Source: Muribaculaceae bacterium
Lineage (GTDB): Bacteria; Bacteroidota; Bacteroidia; Bacteroidales; Muribaculaceae
Assembly (NCBI GenBank): GCA_009775225.1
Contig: VSPE01000012.1
Coordinates: 1-53,339, forward strand
Length of the DNA: 53,339 nt
Reading direction: 5' to 3'
The notes below the pieces were generated by a model, which saw only the letters and a program-made list of their open reading frames with translations, did no database searches and was not told the origin of the DNA. A program made the translations under genes and the position numbers. Of the stretch, positions 24,006 through 34,903 are shown one piece after another. Numbering within the stretch: position 1 is the stretch's first letter; each line of letters starts with the position of its first letter.

Positions 24006-24401
24006 ATGGCCTCAATCTTTTCACGCATTATCGCCGGCGAAATTCCTTCGTATAAGGTAGCCGAGGATGAAGCGCACTATGCGTTTCTCGATATAAACCC
24101 GCTCCATGAGGGTCACACTCTCGTGGTGCCCAAACGCGAGGTCGACTACATTTTCGACCTTGAAGACGATGAGTATGCCGCCCTGCAGCTGTTTGCAAAG
24201 CGGGTGGCTGCCGCTGTGCGGAATAGTGTTCCGTGCAAGCGTATCGCAACGGCTGTAATTGGTCTTGAGGTGCCTCACGCCCACATACACCTTGTGCCTA
24301 TCGACACCGAGGGCGACATGGACTTCCGCAAGGACAAGAAGGATGTCGCTCCCGAACGCATGGTTGCGATTGCCGCCGCAATAGCCTCAAATTTTGAATA
24401 A
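24006..24401 (+). CDS. HIT-family nucleotide-binding hydrolase
   Basis: 131 aa from the ATG at 24006; the earlier in-frame ATG at 23970 overlaps greA and adds sequence the family lacks. SIFSRIIAGEIPSYKVAED is the usual start of Hint/HIT proteins, and HAHIHLVP contains the catalytic histidine triad. Such proteins hydrolyse purine phosphoramidates or dinucleotide-like substrates; the true substrate is unknown. Sits between greA and the thioredoxin-fold lipoprotein, probably one transcript. Confidence 0.92.
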   Translation: MASIFSRIIAGEIPSYKVAEDEAHYAFLDINPLHEGHTLVVPKREVDYIFDLEDDEYAALQLFAKRVAAAVRNSVPCKRIATAVIGLEVPHAHIHLVPIDTEGDMDFRKDKKDVAPERMVAIAAAIASNFE

Positions 24402-24403
24402 TC

Positions 24404-25483
24404 ATGAACAAGACCTCTATAACATTTATTGCGGCAGCCGCTCTCATGCTTGGCTCGTGCGCCAAATCGGGCTGGAGCGTGCAGGGTACTGTAGAAGGTG
24501 CCGAAGATGGCGCCCGTCTGGCTGTTGAAGCTTATAATGCCGGTCGCTGGTACGTGCTCGATTCGGTCGGCATAGACTCCAAAGGTCGGTTTGACTATCG
24601 TGCGGGCGAGCCTATGCCTTCTGCTGAAATTCTGCGTGTCACCTATCCTGGTAGGGGAAGTGTGTACTTCCCGGTGGAAGGGTGCGATGCCATAACACTT
24701 ACGGCCGAAGCCGCTACATTCGGTAAGGGCCATGCTCTTGCCGGCTCGGAAATGGCACAGACCATCGCCTCTATCGACAGTATCGTGGCATCTACATCGT
24801 CGGTATCCGAGTTGCAGCGCAAGCTCGCAGGATTTGTCACTTCGGACACAACCGGACTTGTATCCTATTACGCAGTTGGCAAGTCAGTGGGAAACGTTCC
24901 TGTCTACGACCCCAATGAAAGTCTTGGCAACCGTATATATGGAGCCGCCGCGCAGGTCTACGCTCATTATCGCCCCCTCGACCCCCATGGCGAGTCGCTT
25001 AAGCAGGCTTATTTCGAAGGTCGCCGTGCTCTCGGAAAGGCTCCTAAGGTTGAAGAACAGGTGATAGAAGTGCCCGAAACCGGCCTCATCGAGATTGAGC
25101 GCTACGACAGCAAAGGTGTGAAGCACTCGCTGCGCGAGCTCGCCTCGCAGGGCAAAGTGGTGCTTCTGAGCTTTACCGACTATGGCACCGAAGCGTCGCC
25201 GGCATATAATGCCATGCTCAACGACTTATATACATTATATAAGGATAAGGGCTTTGAAATCTACCAGATTGCTTTCGATGCCAGTGAGGTGAGCTGGAAA
25301 GAAGCTGCCCGCAATTTGCCGTGGGTGGCTGTGTGGAACTCGCCCTCCGACGGCGTGGGTGCGCTTGCTTCGTACAACGTAGGTGCTGTGCCCATGACTT
25401 ATATCATCAATCGCGGCGGCGAACTCAGAGCCCGTGTGGTTGACCCTGCTCAGCTCCCCAAAGAGCTTGCACGCTATTTCTGA
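24404..25483 (+). CDS. Thioredoxin-fold lipoprotein (DUF4369/TlpA type) lacking CxxC
   Basis: 359 aa. Lipobox LMLGSC at the N-terminus. Residues about 25-130 form a DUF4369-like beta domain (WSVQGTVEGAEDGARLAVEAYNAGRWYVLDSV), then a helical linker, then a C-terminal thioredoxin fold from about residue 225 (LRELASQGKVVLLSFTDYGTEASPAY...YNVGAVPMTYIINRGGELRAR) that keeps the cis-Pro loop VPMTY. The redox CxxC is replaced by YGTEAS, so it should not be a thiol oxidoreductase. Tight spacing to the HIT gene (2 nt). Role unknown, possibly binding. Confidence 0.8.
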   Translation: MNKTSITFIAAAALMLGSCAKSGWSVQGTVEGAEDGARLAVEAYNAGRWYVLDSVGIDSKGRFDYRAGEPMPSAEILRVTYPGRGSVYFPVEGCDAITLTAEAATFGKGHALAGSEMAQTIASIDSIVASTSSVSELQRKLAGFVTSDTTGLVSYYAVGKSVGNVPVYDPNESLGNRIYGAAAQVYAHYRPLDPHGESLKQAYFEGRRALGKAPKVEEQVIEVPETGLIEIERYDSKGVKHSLRELASQGKVVLLSFTDYGTEASPAYNAMLNDLYTLYKDKGFEIYQIAFDASEVSWKEAARNLPWVAVWNSPSDGVGALASYNVGAVPMTYIINRGGELRARVVDPAQLPKELARYF

Positions 25484-25541
25484 TACAGGATAAGACTCCT
25501 GTCACTGCAATATCTATAAACCCCCTTAGACCAATTATCAC

Positions 25542-27797
25542 ATGAAAAAAGACTTGTTGCTGCTTGCCATACCGGCGCTTGCAGCCGGTATGGCGGCATG
25601 CACCTCTTCCAAGGCGGAGGAGGGCAGCCCTGTCAAGGTGCACTGGGAGGCTATAAACCTTCCTTTGGATTCGACCGAAGTACAGACTTATGAGCAGACG
25701 TTCACTCTTACCGGTAAGCTTGGCAATGTGAACCGACTATGTTTCAACCATTTCTCGCGTCCTATGACTCTTGAAGACCCTGTGGACACGCTGATAGAGC
25801 TGCTGCCGGGCTACTACGCGATAGGCTCGCCGCGCCTCATTGCCGCGGCTGACGGCGATACTGTAGTGTTCAAAATTCTTACCCGGAGCGCCCTTACGGC
25901 TACAAGCTATACGCCCGATGCCATGCACACTGTGCTGGCCGACGGGCGTACGGAAGGTGTCGACATTACACGTTCGGAGATGACACGTTGTAAGTACGGC
26001 TATTCAACCGACCGCATCGACAAGATGCCCTACGGCGATGTCGTGTATGCTTTCAATGAGTCTCTCGCGGCTCCCGATGCCGGCGTGTATGATGTTGTGC
26101 CGTCGTTCAAGAATGTTGAACTTACGGGCGGAGAGAGCAGTGTAAATCCTGCCGAGGCTGTCTATAAGGTGCTTGAAAATCCGTCGCACGACGGCGAATA
26201 CCGCATAACTGTGGCCGGTGGCAAGATGACAGTCGAGGCGCCCGAGGCGCAGTGGGAACAGCTCCGCCGCCGTATTTCCCATTTTTATGGCGAAGAGGTG
26301 CGTGTACTCCCAGATGCTGTTATCACTGACTGGCCTTCGCTGCCTTATCGCGGCATCATGATTGATATTGCCCGCAACTATCAGAAGCCAGAGGAAATGC
26401 GTCGTGTGCTCGACCTTATGGCCGTGTATGGTCTTAATACTCTTCACTTCCATTGTGTCGATGATGAGGCATGGCGTGTGCAAATCGATGCGCTTCCCGA
26501 GCTTGTGGAAGTCGGCTCTCGCCGCGGCTACATTCCCGAAGGTGCCACGGTAGACTATCTGCCTCAGATTTACAGTGGCGACGGTAATCCCGAAACTTTG
26601 AGCGGCACGGCTAACGGCTACTTTACGCGTGCCGACTATATCGACATGATACGCTATGCCGACAGTCTTGGCATCACAGTCATTCCCGAAATCGAGGCTC
26701 CCGGTCATGCCCGTGCGTCTATTCAGGCTATGGCTGTGCGTGCGCGTCGTACCGGCGATGACAGCTGGCTGCTCCGTGCCGCCGATGATGATACTTCGTT
26801 CGAATCGGCGCAGAATTTCCACGATAATGTGATGAACCCGACTCTCGAAGGCCCCTACAAGCTCTTTGATATTGTGGCCGATGCACTCATTGATATGCAC
26901 AAAGAGGCCGGCGTGCCTCTCAAGGCAATTCATATCGGTGGCGACGAGGTTGCTCATGGAGCTTTTGTCAACAGTCCGACCGTGAAGGCTCTCATGGAGA
27001 AAGAGGGAATGAAGGAAGAGAAAGAAGTCCATGCTTACTTTGTGAACCGCTTGCGCGAGATGTTTGACAGTAAAGGTGTGAAGATTGCCGGCTGGCAGGA
27101 AATAGCGCTCGGACATTCTGAGGAGTATAACAAGGCTACCGTGCCCTCGACCTACAGCGTGAACTGCTGGAGCACTCTTGGGCGCAATAAGACCATTGTG
27201 GATGAAATCGCCGCTGCCGGATATCCGATAGTGCTGAGCAATGTGGAGCATTTCTATCTCGACATGATATACAGCCTGCATCCCGACGAGCGCGGCCTCA
27301 CATGGGGCGTTCCCACCGATGAGTTTGTGGCTCTTGCCGGTTATCCCTCGCGTCTGTGTACGGTGGCGGGAGCGAATATCGCAGGTATTCAGGGTCAGGT
27401 CTGGGCCGAGACTATACGCGGGCCTCAGAACCTTGAGGTGATGCTTCTGCCCAAGATGACCGGTCTGGCAGAGCGCGCCTGGAACCCTGACAGCACATAC
27501 TCTGCCGCTCAGTTCAACCGTGTGCTGCAGGCCGAGCCTGCCCGCTGGGTAAAGGCCGGCTATGCCTTCCACGTGCGTCAGCCGGGTATCAGGCTTCTCG
27601 ACGGTGGCGCCAAATTTACCGTCAACAGCTCGTACGACAACTCTGTAATCCGCTATACACTCGACGGCAGTATGCCTGTTGCATCGTCGCCCGAAATCAA
27701 GCCCGGACAGGAAGTGTCGTGCGCCGATGCCGCACAGGTGCGTGCCACACAGTGGGTTGAAGGTATTCCTTCGGTGGTTTCGATAGTGAACAAGTAA
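25542..27797 (+). CDS. Family 20 glycoside hydrolase, beta-N-acetylhexosaminidase lipoprotein
   Basis: 751 aa. A lipobox (GMAAC) anchors it, probably on the cell envelope. An N-terminal beta domain (GH20b-like, about 130-250) precedes the TIM barrel (from about 260: LPYRGIMIDIARNYQKPEEMRRVLDLMAVYGLN). The catalytic pair is D468-E469 in HIGGDEV, with Asp as the neighbour that positions the substrate acetamido group. The C-terminus has a chitobiase/FN3-like module with VIRYTLDGSMPVASSP. It should release terminal GlcNAc or GalNAc from host or dietary glycans such as mucins. Follows the thioredoxin-fold gene by 58 nt and ends in a terminator. Confidence 0.93.
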   Translation: MKKDLLLLAIPALAAGMAACTSSKAEEGSPVKVHWEAINLPLDSTEVQTYEQTFTLTGKLGNVNRLCFNHFSRPMTLEDPVDTLIELLPGYYAIGSPRLIAAADGDTVVFKILTRSALTATSYTPDAMHTVLADGRTEGVDITRSEMTRCKYGYSTDRIDKMPYGDVVYAFNESLAAPDAGVYDVVPSFKNVELTGGESSVNPAEAVYKVLENPSHDGEYRITVAGGKMTVEAPEAQWEQLRRRISHFYGEEVRVLPDAVITDWPSLPYRGIMIDIARNYQKPEEMRRVLDLMAVYGLNTLHFHCVDDEAWRVQIDALPELVEVGSRRGYIPEGATVDYLPQIYSGDGNPETLSGTANGYFTRADYIDMIRYADSLGITVIPEIEAPGHARASIQAMAVRARRTGDDSWLLRAADDDTSFESAQNFHDNVMNPTLEGPYKLFDIVADALIDMHKEAGVPLKAIHIGGDEVAHGAFVNSPTVKALMEKEGMKEEKEVHAYFVNRLREMFDSKGVKIAGWQEIALGHSEEYNKATVPSTYSVNCWSTLGRNKTIVDEIAAAGYPIVLSNVEHFYLDMIYSLHPDERGLTWGVPTDEFVALAGYPSRLCTVAGANIAGIQGQVWAETIRGPQNLEVMLLPKMTGLAERAWNPDSTYSAAQFNRVLQAEPARWVKAGYAFHVRQPGIRLLDGGAKFTVNSSYDNSVIRYTLDGSMPVASSPEIKPGQEVSCADAAQVRATQWVEGIPSVVSIVNK

Positions 27798-27824
27798 AAA
27801 TACGAAAATTTATTCTCGATAGAG

Positions 27825-27855
27825 GAAGCGGCTCCTGCGGGCCGCTTCTTTTCTT
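27825..27855 (+). terminator. Intrinsic terminator after the hexosaminidase gene
   Basis: GAAGCGGC (27825-27832) pairs with GCCGCTTC (27841-27848), followed by TTTTC. Confidence 0.8.
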
Positions 27856-27953
27856 GTGCCGTTGTCGGAAAAGTTTCGCTTGTTGTTTGGAATTGCGGGA
27901 TAAGCCCCGTAATTCGGTTCTTGAATTTGCCGGGAGAAAAATTTTGCAAAATG

Positions 27954-27985
27954 TTTGGTTATTAGACAAATAATTGCTAACTTTG
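27954..27985 (+). promoter_or_regulatory. Promoter of the ribosomal superoperon
   Basis: TTTG (27954-27957), a 20-nt spacer and TAACTTTG (27978-27985) match the full Bacteroidota consensus. RNA start near 27990, giving a leader of about 150 nt before rpsL. Confidence 0.82.
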
Positions 27986-28144
27986 CGGCGTTGAACAGTG
28001 TGCTCAAGCGCCGCTTCATTGCTAATTCATTGAGAATTAAGGCAATGAGTGGTTTTGTGGGTGTGCGGCTTAGGCCGGATGTTCTACGCCAAAAACGAGA
28101 AATAAACATCAAAGATATTAAAGTAACAAAGCAAATCAACTAAG
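27985..28144 (+). promoter_or_regulatory. 5' leader of the str operon with strong hairpin
   Basis: CATTGC-TAATTC (28017-28028) and GAATTA-AG-GCAATG (28034-28047) form a 12-bp stem with an ATTGA loop and a two-base bulge. An upstream inverted repeat, GCGGCG-TTGA / TCAA-G-CGCCGC (27985-28014), starts in the promoter, so only part would be transcribed. Bacterial r-protein leaders are often bound by a product of the operon; that role is inferred here. Confidence 0.5.
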
Positions 28145-28534
28145 ATGCCTACTATTCAGCAATTAGTACGAAAAGGACGCGTGGCATTGGAGGATAAGAG
28201 TAAGAGTCCCGCTCTTGACAGCTGCCCCCAGCGTCGCGGCGTGTGTGTGCGTGTGTACACTACCACCCCCAAGAAGCCTAACTCGGCAATGCGTAAAGTT
28301 GCCCGTGTGCGCCTCACCAACGGTAAGGAAGTCAACTCCTACATTCCTGGCGAAGGTCACAATCTGCAGGAGCACTCAATCGTGCTTGTACGCGGTGGTC
28401 GTGTAAAGGACCTTCCCGGTGTACGATATCACATCGTTCGTGGTACTCTTGATACCGCAGGTGTGAAAGACCGCACTCAGCGCCGTTCGAAATACGGTGC
28501 CAAGCGTCCCAAGGCCGGTGCTGCCAAGAAGTAA
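28145..28534 (+). CDS. rpsL: 30S ribosomal protein S12
   Basis: 129 aa. Decoding-centre protein. The block VYTTTPKKPNSAMRKVARVRL is intact with Lys43, and Lys88 is in GGRVKDLPG; both are wild type at the positions whose change classically gives streptomycin resistance. First gene of the superoperon. A 209-nt spacer separates it from rpsG. Confidence 0.98.
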   Translation: MPTIQQLVRKGRVALEDKSKSPALDSCPQRRGVCVRVYTTTPKKPNSAMRKVARVRLTNGKEVNSYIPGEGHNLQEHSIVLVRGGRVKDLPGVRYHIVRGTLDTAGVKDRTQRRSKYGAKRPKAGAAKK

Positions 28535-28743
28535 TTCGTCGCGACAGAGCCTGTAGCAGGCGTTCTCGGCGGGTGAAGCAATCTTAAAGCACCCGAGTAA
28601 AACAAAATTTTCTATTTAACTCGTTTTTGCATTTCTTGCAGCTAAACACAACGGTTGAGTAAGCGCGCGGCAGAGGCCGCCGCTGAAGATAAACGAAGCA
28701 AGCAACCAAGCAATCAAAAACACAATCTCCCCGGACACTCAAA
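28535..28743 (+). promoter_or_regulatory. rpsL-rpsG spacer with hairpins
   Basis: Unusually long spacer in a compact operon. GCCTG-TAG-CAGGC (28549-28561) is followed by a longer stem, CTCG..GGTG / CACC-CGAG (28565-28575 / 2890-97 of the same kilobase, i.e. 28590-28597). In E. coli S7 binds the equivalent spacer; a similar role is possible here. Confidence 0.4.
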
Positions 28744-29220
28744 ATGAGAAAGTCAAAGCCTAAGAAACGGTTGGTTCTCCCTGACCCCGTGTTCAACGAT
28801 GTGCGTGTGACAAAATTTGTCAACCACCTCATGTTTGACGGTAAGAAAAATACCGCCTTCACAATTTTCTATAGCGCTCTTGATACTGTAAAGAGCAAAC
28901 TCCCCAACGAGGAACTTGCCGCTCTCGACATCTGGAAGAAAGCTCTCGAGAACGTGACTCCCCAGGTAGAAGTAAAGAGCCGCCGTGTGGGCGGTGCGAC
29001 CTTCCAGGTTCCTACCGAAATCCGCGCTGACCGCAAGGAGTCTATATCAATGAAAAATCTTATCTCTTACGCCCGTAAACGTGGTGGCAAGACGATGGCC
29101 GACAAGCTCGCCGCTGAAATCGTAGATGCCTTCAACAACCAGGGCGGCGCCTACAAACGCAAAGAAGATATGCACAAGATGGCCGAGGCCAACCGCGCAT
29201 TCGCTCACTTCCGTTTCTAA
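28744..29220 (+). CDS. rpsG: 30S ribosomal protein S7
   Basis: 158 aa. Nucleates assembly of the 3' domain of 16S rRNA. The start MRKSKPKKRLVLPDPVFNDV and the VGGATFQVPTEI segment are typical; length is normal. Between rpsL and fusA as in most bacteria. Confidence 0.98.
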   Translation: MRKSKPKKRLVLPDPVFNDVRVTKFVNHLMFDGKKNTAFTIFYSALDTVKSKLPNEELAALDIWKKALENVTPQVEVKSRRVGGATFQVPTEIRADRKESISMKNLISYARKRGGKTMADKLAAEIVDAFNNQGGAYKRKEDMHKMAEANRAFAHFRF

Positions 29221-29259
29221 GCGATTTTTTGTTGAATATAAATCCCTGAAAACAGCGAA

Positions 29260-31386
<2,127 letters not shown>

Positions 31387-31405
31387 AATAAAAACATACT
31401 AATAT

Positions 31406-31711
31406 ATGAACCCCATTATCCGTATCAAACTTAAATCTTACGACCACAGCCTCGTCGACAAGTCGGCCGAGAAGATCGTAAAGACAGTGAAGTCCATCGG
31501 CGCGGTAATCAGTGGTCCTATCCCCCTGCCCACCCACAAGCGTATCTTCACCGTTAACCGCTCTACCTTCGTAAACAAGAAGAGCCGCGAGCAATTCGAG
31601 CTCAGCTGCTACAAGCGCCTCATCGACATCTACAACGCTACTCCCAAGATTGTGGATGCCCTCATGAAGCTCGAACTTCCCAGTGGCGTAGAAGTGGAAA
31701 TCAAGTGCTGA
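31406..31711 (+). CDS. rpsJ: 30S ribosomal protein S10
   Basis: 101 aa. IRIKLKSYDHSLVDKSAEKIVKTVK and PLPTHKRIFTVNRS are standard S10 blocks. S10 is also the transcription antitermination factor NusE. It starts 20 nt after fusA with no terminator between, so the str and S10 blocks are joined. Confidence 0.98.
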   Translation: MNPIIRIKLKSYDHSLVDKSAEKIVKTVKSIGAVISGPIPLPTHKRIFTVNRSTFVNKKSREQFELSCYKRLIDIYNATPKIVDALMKLELPSGVEVEIKC

Positions 31712-31764
31712 TACAATCACAGAACAATCACCTCACTATATAACAATATCAAATTAACAGAGAA

Positions 31765-32382
31765 ATGCCAGGATTAATTGGAAAAAAAATCGGAATGACA
31801 TCCGTTTTCAGTGCCGACGGTCGCAACGTGCCGTGCACTGTTATCGAAGTAGGTCCCTGCGTCGTTACTCAGGTTAAGACAGAAGCTACCGACGGCTATG
31901 CAGCCCTCCAGCTCGGTTTCGAAGACCAGAAGGAGAAGCACCTCACACAGCCCGAGCTCGGTCACTTCCGTAAAGCCGGCGTAGCGCCCAAGCGACACTT
32001 GGCCGAGTTCAAAGGATTTGGTGACACTTACGCCCTCGGCGACACCATCGGTGTTGACATCTTTACCGAGGCTGACTTCGTAGACGTAGTCGGCACATCG
32101 AAGGGTAAAGGCTTCCAGGGCGTTGTCAAGCGCCACGGTTTCGGCGGCGTAGGCCAGGCCACACACGGCCAGCACAACCGTCTCCGCAAGCCCGGTTCAA
32201 TCGGTGCCTGCTCCTACCCTGCAAAGGTGTTCAAGGGCATGCGCATGGCCGGCCAGACAGGCAACGAGCGCGTGACCGTTCAAAATCTTCAAGTAATCAA
32301 AGTGATTCCCGAGCACAACCTTATCATGATTAAGGGTTCTATCCCCGGCAGCAAAGGTTCGATCGTCTTAATTGAGAAATAA
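31765..32382 (+). CDS. rplC: 50S ribosomal protein L3
   Basis: 205 aa. MPGLIGKKIGMTSVF and the GKGFQGVVKRHGFGGVGQATHGQHN segment that reaches the peptidyl-transferase centre are present. Followed by rplD after 2 nt. Confidence 0.98.
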   Translation: MPGLIGKKIGMTSVFSADGRNVPCTVIEVGPCVVTQVKTEATDGYAALQLGFEDQKEKHLTQPELGHFRKAGVAPKRHLAEFKGFGDTYALGDTIGVDIFTEADFVDVVGTSKGKGFQGVVKRHGFGGVGQATHGQHNRLRKPGSIGACSYPAKVFKGMRMAGQTGNERVTVQNLQVIKVIPEHNLIMIKGSIPGSKGSIVLIEK

Positions 32383-32384
32383 AC

Positions 32385-33005
32385 ATGGAACTCGCAGTAT
32401 ACAACCAGCAAGGCCAGGATACCGGCCGCCGCGTTAACCTCAACGACGAGGTTTTCGCTATCGAGCCCAACGAGCACGCCCTTTATCTCGACGTTAAGCA
32501 GTATCTTGCCAACCATCGCCAGGGCACACACAAGTCTAAAGAGCGCAGCGAAGTGAGCGGTTCTACCCGCAAGCTCCACAAGCAGAAGGGCGGCGGCGGC
32601 AGCCGTATCGGCGACATCAACTCGCCCGTCCTCGTCGGTGGTGGCCGTGTGTTCGGTCCCCGTCCCCGCGACTATCGCTTCAAGCTCAACCGCAAACTCA
32701 AAGAGCTCGCCCGCCGCTCGGCTCTCAGCCTTAAGGCTGCCGCCGGCGAAATCATCGTAGTCGACAATGTACAGTTCGAAGCCCCCAAAACTAAAGAATA
32801 CATAAATTTTGCTAAAAATCTCAAAGTAGAAGGCAAAAAGGTACTCCTCGTTTTGTCGGAAAAAAATAATAACGTATATTTGTCGATGCGTAACGTGCCC
32901 GATGCGAAAATCATGACTGCATCGGACATTAATGCGTATGCCGTGCTCAACAACAATGCGCTGATTCTCTCTGAGGGCAGCGTTGACGTGCTTAATAAAC
33001 TCTAA
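32385..33005 (+). CDS. rplD: 50S ribosomal protein L4
   Basis: 206 aa. The exit-tunnel loop KQKGGGGSRIGDINSPVLVGGGRVFGPRPRDY is recognisable. In E. coli L4 represses its own operon; no matching leader is seen in front of rpsJ here. Confidence 0.97.
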   Translation: MELAVYNQQGQDTGRRVNLNDEVFAIEPNEHALYLDVKQYLANHRQGTHKSKERSEVSGSTRKLHKQKGGGGSRIGDINSPVLVGGGRVFGPRPRDYRFKLNRKLKELARRSALSLKAAAGEIIVVDNVQFEAPKTKEYINFAKNLKVEGKKVLLVLSEKNNNVYLSMRNVPDAKIMTASDINAYAVLNNNALILSEGSVDVLNKL

Positions 33006-33011
33006 TCCACC

Positions 33012-33017
33012 GGAGGT
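33012..33017 (+). promoter_or_regulatory. Consensus Shine-Dalgarno site of rplW
   Basis: GGAGGT is placed 8 nt before the rplW ATG. Most genes of this window lack such a site, as expected for Bacteroidota, so this one stands out. Confidence 0.75.
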
Positions 33018-33025
33018 AACACACA

Positions 33026-33316
33026 ATGGAAATATCGATTAAACCCATCATTACCGAAAGAGCAACCAAGCTGTCGGAACAGCGCAATTGCTACACTTTC
33101 CGCGTGTCGCCCGACGCCGACAAGTTTCAGATTAAGAAGCTTGTCGAGCAGCTCTACGGCGTGAAGGTGGAGAGTGTGAACACAGCCATCATGCGCGGCA
33201 AAAATAAGTCGCGCTGGACAAAGAGCGGCCTTCTCAAGGGCAAGACCAGCCGTTGGAAGAAAGCTTACGTGACCGTCGCTGACGGACAGTCCATCGAATT
33301 CTTTAGCAACATCTAA
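33026..33316 (+). CDS. rplW: 50S ribosomal protein L23
   Basis: 96 aa. KPIITERATKLSEQRNCYTFRV and the IKKLVEQLYGVKVESVNTAI block define L23, which forms the docking site for trigger factor and SRP at the tunnel exit. Preceded by an exceptional GGAGGT ribosome-binding site. Confidence 0.97.
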   Translation: MEISIKPIITERATKLSEQRNCYTFRVSPDADKFQIKKLVEQLYGVKVESVNTAIMRGKNKSRWTKSGLLKGKTSRWKKAYVTVADGQSIEFFSNI

Positions 33317-33321
33317 TAAAA

Positions 33322-34152
33322 ATGGCAGTAAGAAAATTCAAGCCCACAACTCCCGGGCAACGTCACAAAGTCATCGGTGTGTTTAAAGGTACCATCACTG
33401 CTACGACACCGGAAAAATCTCTTACAGTCGGTAAACGCGCCTCCGGCGGCCGCAACAACGAAGGCCACCTCACCGCTCGATACCTTGGCGGTGGGCACAA
33501 GCGTAAATACCGTATCATTGACTTTAAGAGAAATCGCGACGGAATACCTGCAGTAGTAAAGACAATCGAGTACGACCCCAACCGTTCGGCCCGTATTGCA
33601 CTTCTCTGCTACGCCGACGGCGTAAAGACCTACATCATCGCTCCCAACGGCCTTGAAGTGGGTACAACGCTGATGAGCGGTCCCGACGCAGCTCCCGAAG
33701 TCGGAAACGCTCTTCCCCTGAGCAAAATCCCCGTCGGTACCGTTATTCACTGTATCGAACTTCGTCCCGGCCAAGGTGCCTTCATGGCACGCTCTGCCGG
33801 CACTTTCGCCCAGCTCGTTTCCCGCGAAGGAAACTATGCTATCATCAAATTACCTTCTGGTGAGACCCGCAAGGTACTCGCCGAGTGCAAGGCTACTGTC
33901 GGCACCGTCGGCAACAGCGAGCACTCACTCGAACGCTCCGGCAAAGCTGGCCGCTCTCGTTGGCTTGGTCGTCGCCCCCGCAACCGCGGCGTAGTGATGA
34001 ACCCTGTCGACCACCCCATGGGTGGTGGTGAAGGTCGCGCATCCGGTGGCCATCCCCGCTCTCGCAAGGGTCTTTACAGCAAGGGTCTCAAGACTCGTGC
34101 GCCCAAGAAGCAGTCGAGCAAGTATATCATCGAGAGAAGAAAAAAGAAGTAA
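33322..34152 (+). CDS. rplB: 50S ribosomal protein L2
   Basis: 276 aa. MAVRKFKPTTPGQRHK start, RPRNRGVVMNPVDHPMGGGEGR near the peptidyl-transferase centre, with the essential His in VDHPMGGG. Normal length, 5 nt after rplW. Confidence 0.98.
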   Translation: MAVRKFKPTTPGQRHKVIGVFKGTITATTPEKSLTVGKRASGGRNNEGHLTARYLGGGHKRKYRIIDFKRNRDGIPAVVKTIEYDPNRSARIALLCYADGVKTYIIAPNGLEVGTTLMSGPDAAPEVGNALPLSKIPVGTVIHCIELRPGQGAFMARSAGTFAQLVSREGNYAIIKLPSGETRKVLAECKATVGTVGNSEHSLERSGKAGRSRWLGRRPRNRGVVMNPVDHPMGGGEGRASGGHPRSRKGLYSKGLKTRAPKKQSSKYIIERRKKK

Positions 34153-34171
34153 TCTGAAATAGCATAACTAT

Positions 34172-34441
34172 ATGAGCCGTTCATTAAAAAAAGGTCCCTT
34201 TATCAGCGTAAAGCTCGAGAAGAAAGTGGCCGCCATGGCAGCCTCCGGCAAAAGCAACGTCATCAAGACCTGGAGCCGCGCATCCATGATTGCCCCCGAG
34301 TTTGTGGGTATGACTTTTGCCGTTCATAACGGTAACAAGTTCATCCCCGTTTACGTTACCGAGAACATGGTAGGCCACAAACTCGGCGAGTTCGCTCCCA
34401 CGCGCACTTTCCGCGGCCACGCCGGCAACAAGAAAAAATAA
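34172..34441 (+). CDS. rpsS: 30S ribosomal protein S19
   Basis: 89 aa. SRSLKKGPFISVKL and HNGNKFIPVYVTENMVGHKLGEFAPTRTFRGH are intact S19 blocks (head protein near the A site). Confidence 0.98.
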   Translation: MSRSLKKGPFISVKLEKKVAAMAASGKSNVIKTWSRASMIAPEFVGMTFAVHNGNKFIPVYVTENMVGHKLGEFAPTRTFRGHAGNKKK

Positions 34442-34486
34442 GGGCCCATAACATTTAACAACTGATTAAAACAGACGACAAATACA

Positions 34487-34900
34487 ATGGGTGAAAGAAA
34501 AAGATTATCAGCCGACCGACGCAAGGAGGAAAACAAGAGCATAGCATTCGCAAAGCTCCTCAATGTGCCCACCTCCCCCCGCAAAATGCGTCTGGTAGCC
34601 GACATGGTTCGCGGTAAGGAAGTTTTCCGCGCACTCGGCATACTTAAATTCTCCAACAAGGAAGCTGCTGCCCGCCTCGAGAAGCTCGTGCGCTCGGCCG
34701 TTGCCAACTGGGAAGAGAAGAACGAGCGCAAAGCCCAAGACGGCGAGCTCTACATCAGCACTATCTTTGTCAACTGCGCTCCCATGCTCAAGCGCCTCCG
34801 CACTGCCCCTCAGGGCCGCGGCTACCGCATCCGCAAGCGCTCCAACCACGTTACCGTGATTGTTGACACTATCCAAAACAATAAAACTACCGAGGCATAA
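34487..34900 (+). CDS. rplV: 50S ribosomal protein L22
   Basis: 137 aa. NVPTSPRKMRLVADMVRGKEV and the hairpin APQGRGYRIRKRSNHVTV that lines the exit tunnel are present. A hydrophilic N-terminal extension of about 20 residues precedes the core, as in relatives. Confidence 0.97.
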   Translation: MGERKRLSADRRKEENKSIAFAKLLNVPTSPRKMRLVADMVRGKEVFRALGILKFSNKEAAARLEKLVRSAVANWEEKNERKAQDGELYISTIFVNCAPMLKRLRTAPQGRGYRIRKRSNHVTVIVDTIQNNKTTEA

Positions 34901-34903
34901 GAC

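Noticed and set aside
26004..27572. 522-codon minus-strand open frame
   Set aside because: Antisense to the GH20 catalytic domain; no signal, motif or promoter.
27985..28014. GCGGCG inverted repeat as an RNA hairpin
   Set aside because: Its 5' arm overlaps the promoter box, so the full stem is unlikely to be transcribed; kept only as a DNA inverted repeat.
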